From Molanna angustata (lineage: Eukaryota > Arthropoda > Insecta > Trichoptera > Molannidae): a DNA stretch of 64,000 nt. Within the stretch, counting starts at the first letter, position 1; each line of letters begins with the position of its first letter. The DNA lies in NCBI GenBank assembly GCA_963576475.1, contig OY754980.1, positions 33,083,431 to 33,147,430 on the forward strand, read 5' to 3'. Position numbers and translations under genes: made by a program. This document shows, piece by piece, positions 11,801-26,800 of the stretch. The notes under the pieces were generated by a model. The model searched no databases. It had not been told where the DNA came from and worked only from the letters and a program-made list of their open reading frames with translations.

Positions 11801-14800
11801 CATCTGCCACTTAAGATACATCATTTCTCGTTCTGAAATAAACACAATTATTTATTTAAGTATGACAAACATTGCAAATGCCCTGAGGTGGTTTGGGCAT
11901 ATTCAACGAATGAATGAATAACCTAAAAATATACATGGGTGTATGCGATTTTTCCAATCTATAGGGGTTCATGAGCTACTTTTCGTGTTATGCATTTGTT
12001 TTCCTTGTCACTCACTCGGAGTTCTGTAAAGGGGCGGTTAACAGTACCCATATGCAGAGCGGGTGGTGGTGGGAGAAGCGAAAAAAACAGTGAACTATAG
12101 AAAATTGGATGGAGAGAAATAAGGGAAAATGGATGAATATATTGGAGTGACCTATCTTTACACTCTGATGATGTTTGTCTCGTGGTTGGCCAACCGTCTA
12201 TTTCCTTTTGATGATCTCCCTCTTACACTATAAAAGTTATTATGAACAACACAACTTACAATAACTCGCAATACTTAAAACAGTATATTTTATAAAATTC
12301 ATAACTATATACAGGGAGCGGCAGAAATAAATCCCGAATTTGCCACCGTCATAGCTCAGCGCTAGTGGTAGTAGGCGAGTCCGGACTGGTTCCATAGTGC
12401 AGTTCTGGTGTTGCAATTGTCAGGATGGTGCAACCGCTCACACAGCAAGACAATCTATGGAAGTCCTAAGACAATTATTTCCAGGGCGTTTAATCTTACT
12501 ACGAGGTGACATGCCGTAGCCAGATCGTTCTACTGATCTTGCTGCTTGCGACTTCTTTCTATGGGGCTACTTAAAGAGTAAAGTCTACAAAAACAAACCG
12601 AGGACAACCGACGAACTCAAAGCTGCTATCCGACACGAAATCGCAGAAATTCCACAAGAGATGACGACTAGAGTAATGTGCAATTTCCGAGTGAGGCTTC
12701 AGTCGTGTATAGACAATGATGGTCAACATTTAAGTGATATTATTTTTAGGTAACTGAAACTTTAGTCATTTAGATATTCTATTTACAATAAATGGCAATG
12801 ATAATTCTTATTATGGTATAATAAAAGTTTAACTAAAATCTATTACGTATTTTTTTAATAACCCTTCAAATTGGGGAGTTATTTCTGCCGCTCCCTGTAT
12901 AATATAAAACTATGACGCTGATTTGCCATTTGTTTGATTGCTTGAGGACCCAAATGTGACTGTTAGGAATGGGATGGGATGGGATGGGATAGATAGATAT
13001 AGGTACTTTCATAAAACCAAACCGATTGTTTGGCAATAACACAATATTGTTATGTATGATGTACAACAACAACAAAAATAAATGCAATCTTGTTAACTAT
13101 AATTGATTTGTTTAAACATGTAAAAATGTTGATAATATAACATACCATCTTCTGTAGTGGTTGGATAGTATATGTCAGCTGGTGAAGGAGGAGCGTGTGA
13201 CGGCCAAACTCTGATACCTGCAGCACTACCAGCGGCCATGGCAGCACCCAGGGCCCAACATTCTGTCTGATGGGGACGTACTATAACACACACACACACA
13301 TAAATAAATAAATAATATTTTTTTTTTAACTATTTTAACATTGCATTTTTTTTTTTTTACAAATTTTGAAGCACCTATTTTGCTCTGCAAATTTTAGATG
13401 GTATAGTTATTATCCATCAATGTGGACACTTTTGTTCTCAGAGTTATGTAATCTTTTTAAAAACATATTCCAATGCTTATGTGAACAAATTTGGGGATAT
13501 GGATAATCCTGTCGGACACCTCCTTTTACTTGAATTTTATACATTGATCACTCCTCATTAAATTTAACCTGTATCGCTGAATTTTTGGACAAGATTTAAT
13601 ATTAGCATTATGTACCTTGAGTATATTCTAGCTTGAATCATCCCTGCTATTATGGCTCATGTTTACAATTTATTAATCAATGGAATTTCAGACATGTATG
13701 TATGTATGTATTATCTCACCGACAGGAATTCCAATGCAGTCAGCTTGTGCTTGTAGCAGTGCAGGAGCCCCCAGTGGTCCCCCTCCCAGCAGCGCTGGTG
13801 GAGTTTCCAGCTGCAAGTCCTCTTGCAGGGCCAGCAACAGAGCCCGCATCTGCAGACCGCAACTGCGCAGTGCCCCCACCAAGATGTCAACGTCACTGGT
13901 GTTACCGCTTATACCACACAACACACTGCAACAATCAAATGTACTGATACTTAGTAAACATCATTTGGTATTTGTTTATCATGAGGTAATCGCTTGTAAT
14001 AAAGAAGGTAGGCCAGATCAGGGTCATCTAAAATAGAATGGGACAAATTTATCTTCGAATGAAATAAGAGGTCAGGGTCGTCTGAAAAATAAGGACGAAA
14101 AAAGCAAGAAGCTTGAACACTAAATGGCCATGTGTAAGACAATGCATGAATGTTGATGAGGTAATGGATATGTGCCAGGGTAAAAAAATATGTCATTCGG
14201 TTCTCTTTGTCTACCCCATAAGGGACATAGTGTGATGGAATGTACATTCAAATTTATCTTGATTAAATTTAGATTTACGACTGAAAGTAAATACTTTGGA
14301 ATATTATTTTCCACTATGATTGGTTTCATGCAATGCACAATTTCTAGTAGTTGATATAAATAAAAAGCCATCAGAGTATTTATAGTAAGTACATATCTGA
14401 AATAAAATCAGTGAATAATGAAACTGAAAGATTATTTTCAATTTAAGGCCATTGTATACCTCGGGCTTATGGATGTACACAAATATGCACACTAAATTAC
14501 CTTCTATGGATGAAACACGAAAAAATATTGAATATCAACAAACCTGTGATATACCTACAATATTTTTTCATGAAGAAAAGACAAAATTCAAGAGGATTTT
14601 TTACATAGCAAGAATCGTAGTTAAAATAGTAAAAAACTTAGCCGGTCGATTTTCATATTCTCTTTTGATTGATTGAAGTAAACATCTAATTCACAGGCCT
14701 TGCAGTTTTTTAGTTACGTAAAATAAATTGTCGACCTTCGTAGATCAGTTGGTTAGATATCTAATAGATTCAAATTTAAAAAAAATCACGCAATAGAACA

Positions 14801-17800
14801 AGGATAAAAAAATAAACTGTTCTTTTAATGACGTACCTTTTGTGGGTATTGAGGAAAAGATTTTCAGAATCTATTATATAGCCTATAGGCCTCTAAACCC
14901 AATCAAGACGGGTAGGTACAAGTACTTGCAATCCCTACGGACGGACAGTATTTCGCATGGCGCACACAGTTTTTTTTTCAATCTCGTTTTAATTGAATAC
15001 AATAACGGTAAAAGAAAATCAAATGATGTAGATATATGATAAAAAGATCAAAGATAAACAAAAGATCACATAAACTCAATGAAATTGAACACTTCATAAT
15101 ATAAACTTAAGATAAATGATATCATAGTTATCTCCATACAAAAAAGTACATGGCGTCATCGATATGTCTCGTGATCCTTCCGGCATTTGATGTAGATACG
15201 GAATATGCGCCGATTGTGTATTGCTAAGGATCGAATTCAAAGCAGAATGTTGAGCACGAAACAACAAAATGAACTGGCGCAGTATCCCTCTTTCCTACGC
15301 GCATGCGTATTACATCCTTACAAAGCGCGGGAGAGTGTGAATTTCGCCGGCGATGATCGATGAATTTCAGTGTTTAGAGTTCTTAATTTTTTTAAATAAT
15401 TTACCGACAGATGTCTTGAAGTCAAATATATGGGAGTAATATTCATCCAATTTTCGTCTCAATCAAGTATGAATTTACTGAGATATGAAGGTTCACAATT
15501 GTGTATAGCCATGAGGGCATGTATAGATGACGCTCGGCGTTTAGGCACGCTGCCGGTGAGCATCTATACATGACGCTCGTCTTAAAAAGGTTAATATTTA
15601 ATAGTATTTCAGAGGCTATGCTTTACCATTTAAGCCTATGGTTCAAGTGTACCATTTAAATATATGGTGGATCCAGACCAGACAATATTTCTAAAGTCAA
15701 AAGATATTAATTGAATCAAAAATATTATTACCTCCCAGCGTCCCTCCTCCAATATGGTGCCAACAGTCCTGCAAACGCCGGCACAAAGTATACCCCTCGT
15801 TCCACTTCTCCTTCTGTGTCTGGTGGGAGGGCGGGTTGGGAGGGTGAACCCAGTCTCTGCAGCAACTGCTTGCCCCCTCTCCCTTCCAACTGGGGGCTGA
15901 TCCCCTTCAGGTTGGGTGCCGCCATGTCCTCGTCGCAGTCACCAGCTTCTCCGGTAGATCGCGACACAGCACCATCCTCCTCGACTAGACCCAGACCAGA
16001 GTGCAGCCATCCGAGAGCAGAACCTTGAAATAATAAAAATAGTTAGTTTTTTGTTGAATATATATTGGAGAAATTTATTCAAAAATTATTATATTTTGTT
16101 TAGTTAAGAATGTGCATTTCGTTTTTTTTTTATGTAAATAAATTTATGTAATAACCATAAATTTATCTGTCTATTTGTTCAAGAGAAATTGTTTCTGGAT
16201 ATAATTGCACTGTAAGTACTATAGTTGCACTGTATAGCGCCCTTGAGGTGAGGTTATCACAAAAACGGCGCTATAAAATCATCCTAATTTATTATTATTT
16301 ATTTTATAGTTGAAGATATGGGAATAATCCAGTCATCTTCAGAAAGATAGTGAAGGTTTCTTCTAAAGTCTTGAACTGCGCCGAGGAGAAGCCTATTTTT
16401 TCCCAGAGATGTGATATCTTTAAACTCCCATATCTCCAAACTATAGTATTTGCACATACTTGGGTTATACACTCACGGTGCAATACGATTGACTACATTA
16501 TGTAGAATGTTTACCTGCATTGGCAACAGATCCTTCAAGAGCGTACACTGTTGGTGCATCTTTACCCATCTTGTAAGCTACTGTTGTAACGAGGCCATTC
16601 TTTGATCTTATAATTGATGTTCCTGAAAACAATAAATTATTTTATATCTTTACTCTTAAGTCTGCATAACGGAGAAAATTAAGTTTTTACTTAAATCATC
16701 ATGCACTATCTCATAAATGTTCTACTGTTATTCGGACACCTCAAATATTTCCTTTTGAGTTATTATTTAAGATCACTAAGAAGAGTATGTAATAGAACAA
16801 AATGATGATGGAATAATAAGGAGAGAATGCAAGATAAAGAAGGATATTATAAGTAAAATGAAAGTGAATGCCCTAAGATGGTTTGGGCATATTGAAAGGA
16901 TGAATCATGATTGATTGACCAAAAAAATAAACATGGGTGTAGCAGGGACCACCCCAAAAGGGATGTCATGACCATATGAATGATATATTGAAAGAAGGAA
17001 ACACAGAGCTTGCTTAAATAATCCATGAGCATAATAATAATAAAAACTTCACAATGCTGAATTGCCAGCTTATGGTGGGAGGATGCTCTGAAGAGGATCT
17101 TTGGTGAGCAAATGAAGATGCAATTATGGCCGCCGATTACTGGAGGGACACAATATAAGTTGATGATCTTGGACACGGAAAGTAAGTAACATTTTCTTGC
17201 ACCCTGCACATGTATGGATATACAGGAAGCCAGGAATGTGTGCAATAATAGAGAAGTTTGGCGCTCGGTTCTCTACTTACTCCGTATTCCTGTGTTTTCT
17301 TGGTAGACTTTTGCCTCTCGTACTACTTTCGTGAGATTCACAATTATTTAGCCAAACACTGATAGTCTTACCTGCTACTTGCAACTTGATTGATATCCAC
17401 ATCAGTGTAAGTTAAAATTGCATTGTAAATAGAGTTGAATTATGTATTCTACAGAAATAATTAATAAAACCACTACATTATGCTGTTATGTGCAATTGTT
17501 TGATCAATTGTAAAGGAATATTGATTAACAAGTTTAAGTGCAGTCAGCCTTACAGAATTAAAAATTACATAGTATAAATATTTAGTGAACTTTTAGAGGA
17601 CAATATTTCACCTGTGTTATAAAGGAGAAAGGCCCCCTGACCAAAGGTACACTCCACCTGACCAAACTCCAGGCAGTTCTGGCCAACCATCGCCGCTTGC
17701 TGATCTCCCAGACACTAAAATAAAAGTACCTTTTAAAATTGACTACCTAAATTACATCTTACATATTCAATACCTCATTTTATATGTATAAAATACAGAA

Positions 17801-20800
17801 ATATTTCATTTGATTTAAAAAAAAAATCGATGAGAAGTGCTGACAGATTGCATGTGGCTAACTTCAGAATGATGTTTGTTCTCAGCAAACCGTTGTGGTG
17901 GATGTTGACTTCCAAGAAATAGGAGGCTCCCAATGCTTTATATAAATCAAACATAAATTTTTACTATGATGTACCTGAGCTAGGAAATTTTTTTGATAAA
18001 ATTGGTAAATAATGCCAACAAAAAAAAGCCAAATGGGTTGATGGCAGAACGGTTAGCGTATTAGGCTAGTAATCCAGTGGTCGCAAGTTCGAATCCCACC
18101 TCGACCAACTTCGTTCAGCTGTAGCACAAGCATTTATGCTTGGTTTAGGGAATGTAGGAAGATGTATACGTACTTGTATAACAAGGACATTCATTTTTTT
18201 ATTAAAAAAAAAAAACTAAAAACAAATTCGCACAAGTGTTGCTTATTATTTTTAAAAACAAATTATCTCTAACATTACAGCATACAGTATAACTTCAAGA
18301 TGCAGTGCTCAATAAAAGGCATGATTGGTGAATGTTGCGTAAGTCAATAAAGTGATGAAGAGTAAACAAGGATGTAAGTTGTAATCCACGTAACGAGTAC
18401 CTAAACAACGAGAGTCTGAGTGCTTTCGATGGCTTATCAGAGGAAGTGATGACAAATACTTTAAATACATAAATAAATAAATAAAATAATTCTTTATTTC
18501 TCACAATTAACAAATAAAAACATCGCAATAGAAAATAAAAATTAAAAAATTACCAAAATAAAATATAAAAAAAATTATTCAATAATTAAGTAAATAAATT
18601 AAGAGAAATTCCACCAGGTAAAACCTGTTGTTTACATCAAATGAAATAACCATTATTTAGTGACAAAGTTTGAGATAGAGTGGCGAAGTGTAGTTATTGG
18701 ATATAATATTATTATGTAAGTTGTGTTTCACTTCTCGCTTGAAAAATGTCATATAGTTTGTGTCTCATGTCCAAGTTACAATAATATATAATTGAATGAA
18801 TGAACGATGACAAAACTAAACATACCTACCCCAGAGATGGGAACCCCAGTGAGAGACCCCGATACAATGTCATATAGTTTGTGTCTCATGTCCAAGTTGC
18901 AATAATATATAATTGAATGAATGAACGATGACAAAACTAAACATACCTACCCCAGAGATGGGAACCCCAGTGAGAGACCCCGATACAATGTCATATAGTT
19001 TGTGTCTCATGTCCAAGTTGCAATAATATATAATTGAATGAATGAACGATATCAAAACTAAACATACCTACCCCAGAGATGGGAACCCCAGTGAGAGACC
19101 CCGATACAATGTCATATAGTTTGTGTCTCATGTCCAAGTTGCAATAATATATAATTGAATGAATGAACGATGACAAAACTAAACATACCTACCCCAGAGA
19201 TGGGAACCCCAGTGAGAGACCCCGATACAATGTCATATAGTTTGTGTCTCATGTCCAAGTTGCAATAATATATAATTGAATGAATGAACGATATCAAAAC
19301 TAAACATACCTACCCCAGAGATGGGAACCCCAGTGAGAGACCCCGATACAATGTCATATAGTTTGTGTCTCATGTCCAAGTTGCAATAATATATAATTGA
19401 ATGAATGAACGATGACAAAACTAAACATACCTACCCCAGAGATGGGAACCCCAGTGAGAGACCCCGATACAATGTCATATAGTTTGTGTCTCATGTCCAA
19501 GTTGCAATAATATATAATTGAATGAATGAACGATGACAAAACTAAACATACCTACCCCAGAGATGGGAACCCCAGTGAGAGACCCCGATACAATGTCATA
19601 TAGTTTGTGTCTCATGTCCAAGTTGCAATAATATATAATTGAATGAATGAACGATGACAAAACTAAACATACCTACCCCAGAGATGGGAACCCCAGTGAG
19701 AGACCCCGATACAATGTAGCCGTATATCTCTGAGGAGCTGCGGATGTTTGGTAGGATGGTCTGGGGAATATTGAAGATCTCACACAGTTTGTCCTCCCAT
19801 TCCAGTGTCTCCACGTTCATCAGCATTGTGCGAGACGCGTTGGTCACGTCCGTCAAGTGGAGACCTCCAATCTTGCCTCCTGTCAAATTCTGAAATAAAC
19901 AATTTCAAAATACATTTTTTCAATAATACTTGAATGTATCTTCATCTTCTTTTTTTATCAGCCTTCTTCTCTCCACTGCTGGAGATAGGCCTCTTGTATT
20001 TCCTTCCATCTTTGTCTGTTTGATGCCATCTACATCTATTTTATTCCCACCGTCCTGATAATATCTTCGGTCCATCTTTTTTGGGGCCTGCCGATGCCTC
20101 TTATATTTTCCCGTGATCTCCATTGGGGCCCAGCGCTCACCAACTTGTCTTGCGACATGCCCTGCCCACTAACATTTGATCTTCGCTATGCGATCCATGA
20201 CTTCCACTACTCGGGTCCGACGCCTTAATTCTTTATTTCGGCATTTGCATCTTCATACAATTCCTAAACAAAGCATTATTGAATGATCTTTTTTAAAAAT
20301 TAAATCTAGTGTTAATCTTATTTTTCTCAAAATTCGCACTAAAATCAGAAAAAAATAGCACTAAGATGAAAAATAATTAAACACGCAAACCATAACAAGT
20401 TGCCACATTTTGGATACTTATGATGTTAGTTATAGCTGATAAATCCAGACTGAAAACACAGTGAAATAAGAGTTTCCACCAAGAATAGAATGTGGGATCT
20501 TTGGCTCAGGAGTCAGATATTTGACTAACTGAACTACAGAGGCTGATTATTATTATTAATTGTATTTTGAGAAAACATAGATCAAATAAAAACGTTGCCA
20601 TTTCTAGGAATTGATTTCAGGAAGATTTATGACTAAGATGTCAAACGTTCAATTATTGCACATAGGTACATTCGTCGCAAACACATTTTGTTGTCATGCA
20701 ATTTGCAATAGGATGAGGTCAATAACCTTCAAGAGGTACTAGGGAGGAACATTCGAGAAACACCATGGACATTGACATGGCATGTACTCAGTTAATTACC

Positions 20801-23800
20801 TCCCTGATGGTATAAAAGGCCAGGCAGCACTCATCATATCATTGTAGTTACTAACATCTACTGTGAAAGCTAACTTACAAAATTACTCAATTTTTAATTA
20901 TTCTTTAATCAATGTGAAAGTTGATATTATCAATATACATATTTATTTAATTGTGAATTGTAAATATATTTATAAGTAAGTAACTGAGCTTTTCCATTTC
21001 TCTCTCTGGTAATTGTTTACAAGAACTGTCCATGGCCGATCGTAATAATTTTTATATCAATAGATAGATAAACGAGTATATATTACGGGAAAAATAAAAA
21101 CTTTTGGCAGTGAGGCTTAAAAAATTTTTTAAAAAATAAAATAAAATTGCGAAAAATGTATGAAGGTCCATCAGAATTCATTAGAAAAATGATGCCACCT
21201 AGCGATGAGTTTCGGAAATTCAAATTGTGTTAGAAAACTAACAAATTGTAATGGATTCCTCCATACATTTTTCGTAAGTTTATTTATTTTTTTAAAGCCT
21301 CACCGCCAAAAGTTTTTATTTTTCCCGTAATATATATGTGTTTATCTATCTATTGATATAAAAATTATTGCGATCGGCCAGGGACAGTTCTTGTAAACAA
21401 TTACCCTCTCTCTTTCTGTGAGAACCTTCACTGCTTATCATAATTTAAATTTGAAGTTAACTATTATATAGAGACAGGCTACATTAAATGCCCCTATAGG
21501 CTAGTAAATTTTATGGTGTATATTTGTATTTCATTAAAAGATATTATTTTACCCAGATGAGCCATGTATCCATGGTACCAGCCATACAGCAGCAATCTCT
21601 TATAGCCTCCAGTGCTTCGGGGACATGTCGCAGCAGCCATCCTAACTTGGGAGCAGAGAAATAGGAACTGGCTGGCAGTCCGCACATCTTCCTTATCCAC
21701 TCAGACAGCTTGGGAATACTGCAAATCTCTTCTATTATTTCATTACCACGAGTGTCCATCCACACTGAAAAATTAAATCATTTTATATTTAGTTAAACTT
21801 TTTATTTTTTCAACACCAATTATTTCTACTTTCAATCCCAAACATATTTTCTTCCCTGACCAACAAGTGACCACAGAAGATTTTAGAAGCCAGGTTAGGT
21901 ATTAATATTGTATATGGAAAAAAAGCTTAAAACTGTCACTTGAGCATTGCACTCTTCTCAAATCCAAAGTGCAGTGTTCCTCGGAATATTAAAAGATTCA
22001 TTCATTCATACCATCACGGCATATCCCACAATGTGGGGTAACCAGCGAAAGATGTGCGGGTGTGCATTGCCATATAAAAGGGAGCACAACATATCTGTGT
22101 ATACCCACACACCAGTCTCGTCTCACCTAAAAAGGCACTATATTCAAAATGGGTGGTGAACCTCATTGCTGAACTATGTGAGATGTTATTGTTGCCTATT
22201 GTATATTAAAAGATAAACCTTGTATATATATGTAAACTTACATAATGCATTGTAGATAGGATTTCCAGTCTTGTAGTTCCACATGATGACAGTTTCTCTT
22301 TGATTTGCTATACCAATAGACACAATATCCTCCGGGTTTATGTCTAGCTTCCTCAGATTGTCAATACTCATCTGAAACAAAGTCAACAATTAATGTTTTA
22401 GAAGAAATTTTTAAATTTATACCCTGTTCGGATGTGTGAACCATTTGTATTATAGTATGCAGATGTTTTTTAAAATAAAACATTTTTTTGGAACTAAAAG
22501 TATATATTAATCCTGCACAATGTATCAATCACATTTTGATTTATAATGTTTTGATGATTACATGAAAATTCTTCGAAACACAATTTATCGAATGCGCAAT
22601 TGTACGAATAACAATTTTTCGAAAATCAGTTATCAGAATGACAATTGTCCGAAAGCAAATTATTCCAACTAACATTTGTTGGAAAACCAATTGACCGAAT
22701 TTAATATATTTTTCTTGATATTTTTGTATCATTATGTTGCCTTCTTTGACATATTTGTTGCCAGTAAAATATATTCCATGAAGACTATTATTGTTGTATT
22801 ATTGTTGAATACTCTCAATATCATGGATTTTAATGAAACCTCTTGCCTTCCATGAGGCTACATACATCAAAGCTGATGTGGAGAATAAGAGAAAAATGAG
22901 GGTGACACTTAAAAATTTTGTTTAGAACTGCGCTTTATTCAAAAAATCATTCAAGTCCACGAAAAGAAAAGAAAATACAAAAAACACACAGCAAACAAAG
23001 AAAAGAAACAGTGGGCATGAAAAACGATAAATAAAAACTACTGAATTTTCAAACACACGCGAGCCATAAAATATGCCAGCCAGAAAGATGTAACCCAGTG
23101 TACCAACCCAGAGACATCCTATCACCAGGCATATCCTCGCCTGAATGGCTGTAATTCTGCAGGGCCCAACTTCTCCTATAGGCTGACAGGTTCTTATAGT
23201 GCCCGGCGTGGTTTACACCCTTCCACCTGCATGATCCTCGAGAATCCTCTTATGGAGCAAGGTTGCGGCCATCGGGGCCTAGCCATTAAAGTTGGGGGTT
23301 GCTGCAGCTCATTCCAAGGATTCTGGGCAACAGGTTTATGCCCCCTTCAATTTTTACCTATAATGAAAGAGCAGGGCAGACGCCTTAATAGCACCTCTCG
23401 ACAGTTACTTGTCATACGAGGCGAAGGTCATCATATCTGGTGTGGTACTCCGATGCAAATCAAGCAAAAACAATCTAGAAATAGCCCATTACTTTATTAT
23501 ATTAACCACACAGCTTCCTATGTTTGCACATTTTTGTGCGTCGCCATGTTGTTTATTCCATAGATATTTCCACAGATTACGGAAAAATGCCTCACTTCCA
23601 TTCATACAAAATTTGCTAACTACGACATTTAGTATATTATAATCAAAATCTAAGGTTTATTCCTCTCACAATACTACCAACATGACGTCATAAAAATTCG
23701 AACAGTTGTAATTTCTGAAAATTGTGTGTTTCGGAAAATTGTTTTTCAAAAAAATGTGATTCGAATAATTGCCATTCGTAAAATTGATTTTCATAAAATT

Positions 23801-26800
23801 GAGAATTTGAATAATTGTTTTTTGAATAATTTTCCTGTCATTTGTTTTGACAAGGGGTATTTATTTATGGTTCAATTCCCAGCAGAGGAGAAAATCATTT
23901 AAATTCATTTCTCACGCAAATATTGTTTCTCTGGGCTGAAAACACTGGTTAGTTGGAGGAAATTGCCATACAGCAACAAACTCGCCACTTGCACAGGGTG
24001 CAAGGGAGTGTTCATTTTTATTATTATATTGTATTTTGAGGAAAATACCAAAATAGAATATTTATTCTTAAACACCTGCTGAATTACTTCTCCTTGACCC
24101 TACCAAATCCTTTTTTTGCCAATAAGTGTTTTTGTTTGTTTTTTATTTTTATCTTGGTGTAATATATTTTTCTTATCTTTATTTTTCGCTATCTTTATTT
24201 CTGCTGCTGTAGATATATTATAGTATGTAGTGATACCATAGTGATACTTTGTGATAAATTAATATTTTATCTTCAATAGAAAATTGCTTTTCATTTTGTG
24301 GTATTATTTTAATTTAATAAAACACAACTTTTATTCAATTGAATAAAATCACTCTACACCAGAGGTTCCCAAACTTTTTTGTGTCGTAGATCCCTTGCCA
24401 TGTTTTTCAATTTTTGGTAGACCCCCTAATTACCTGATATGCTTCTATACCCCTACTATGCTTCTCGGGCAACTAACAGGTACTATGTCAAATATTAATT
24501 TAACACGCACCCAATAACAAGCAAGTTGTTACATTCTGGAGACTTACGATATTAATCGTCTCACAGATCCAGACTGAAAACACAATTAAAAACTGTGTCT
24601 CCACCGGGAATCGAACCCGGGACCTTTGGATCAGCAGTCAGATATCTCACCAACTGAACCATAAAGGCCGACAATATAACTATTACGCTACGTCCTACGT
24701 AGGCGATTCAAAGCGAACGCGATTGCGACGCCATGCGGTGCGGATACAAGCGAATTCAGTGCGATGCGGTGCGACGCGGCGGCTCTGTCCTACGTGTGCG
24801 CGAATCGTTCCCTCTGCCGCTAGCTACTGTCATGGATGTACGTATATAAAATACTCAAGAAGTATGTACGGCAGAGAAGTGAAACTAATATTGTGTACTT
24901 AGAGAGGCATATTTATGGGGGATATCACGATTTGTATGAAGAATTACGTGATCTTGAATTAATAAATGAGACTGAATTAACATCTTTCCGGGAAACATAT
25001 CAAAATTTGACATTCGTGTAAGCGAGAGAAAACTTTGTGTGTTTTGAACAACATCCTATTGTAAAATAGCAATAATAAATAAATGTGTTTACTTGTAGTC
25101 CCATTTATTTTTGCCAAATCCTAAAATTCACGATTCGATAATAATAATTCTTTTGTCCCATAATATGGGACGTTCATGGACAGAAATAAAAATTTCTGTT
25201 TCTGACATGTCAAAAAACAATGGCGCCGCTATCAATTCGCGCAAAAATATCAAACCAACTGATCGCGTTCGCTTCGCATCGCGCCGCGCCGCATCGAAAC
25301 CAACTCGCGGTCGGTAACGTAGGACACTACCATAGTTACCGACTGTTTGTTATTTTCGCGCCGCGCCGCTTCGCATTCGCTTTGAATCGCCTACGTAGGA
25401 CGTCGCGTTAAGGACTACAGCCGCTATCCTCAGTCATGAGGAAAAGGACGAATATAAATATTGGATATAACTATTTTAAATGAAGATTCTATGTAAGAGT
25501 TATTACAATTTTACATGGAATCTTAATGTTTTATTGAAACAAGGTAGACTTTTACGCCACTACTTGCTTTAAATTATTATTTATTTTAATTTTTTTTTTA
25601 AATTAATTCATTTTTTTACGCCACTTCTGGCTGGTACTCTGGTCGTCTGTGCTCGTGGGCCTGGATTCGTGAATCCAGTGAAACCACGATTGCCTTTCTC
25701 TTTTGTAATGCGGACACGCAGCGCTGGATCCAGCAAGACGAAAAATAAGCTGAATCCAGCTGGATTGCTGGATGCGGGATATAACAATTGTAATGCCTAG
25801 TAGCGACTAGTAATAACTCTCACGTACGCTTTCTTCCTAAAATATTTTAAAAGTGAAATAGAGTAGTGTCTAACCTCAATACACTGCAATGTGGCTCTCC
25901 ATATCTCTATGGGATCCTGTTCCGCCCATCCATCTTGTGGATAGTAAGTCTTGATGGGGATCTGATGATATGTCAGCATCTCTGATGTTTGGGCTGCAAA
26001 TACCTAAACAAATAAAACATTTAATCTCAATTTGTTACTCAGATAAGTGTCTACTTACTATACTGGGGATCAATTGGAACTTCATTGGATAGTGACTTCA
26101 TTGGATAGTAGTTGACTTAACATAGGATATCTTATAGTTTGGACTGTACAAAGGATATAAACTTTAACAGTACACAATGTACTGTAAACTCAAAACAAAA
26201 CTATCAAGATTAAACTCTTAATATACTTTCAATACTAATTTATTTGACAGAAACAGAAACAAAAACAATAAAATTATATAAAACTTGCGTCAAAACAAAA
26301 TTAACAGAAAAGAAACAACATTATCAACAAAAAATAATAACACAAAAAAAAAACGATACAGAACTATAAAAATAAAAATAGAACAATATAGTAGTGAGAA
26401 AGAGGGTTTTGATTGAAAATGAAGGATTAGGAAGACAAAAAAGTTAATGAAGATATATCCCACATAAGGATACCATTTAATCAACTGGCAATTGTTTACT
26501 TTGTATCATTATGATCCGGATACCTGTTGAGAATCCAATGTGAAAATAAATGATTAATAATTTAATAATTAAATTCAAAAATAATCAAATATTTTTTTAA
26601 TTGCATATACATTGCAAAACATTGGATTTATTTCCCTTTCGGGAGTTAAATAACATTTTCATTGACAAACTTTTTTAACATCTCAATAGAGACAAAGTTG
26701 AGATATTGTAGAAGAACCAGGATATTGTTGGGATATTGTAGTTCCTGGTTCTTCTACAATATCCCAACTTCGTCTCTATTGAGATGTTAAAAAAGTTTGT

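Noticed and set aside
13633..14036. Plus-strand 104- and 118-codon frames
   Set aside because: Antisense to glycerol kinase exon 9, which has matching splice sites and family motifs.
18747..19717. Regular 121-bp repeats as a CRISPR-like array
   Set aside because: Units are contiguous without unique spacers, and the genome is eukaryotic; it is a minisatellite derived from an exon junction.
24590..24674. tRNA gene
   Set aside because: A and B boxes are present but the acceptor stem does not pair, and the same head plus body recurs elsewhere: a SINE. The heads at 10260, 18040, 34553 and 59750 were rejected as tRNAs for the same reason.
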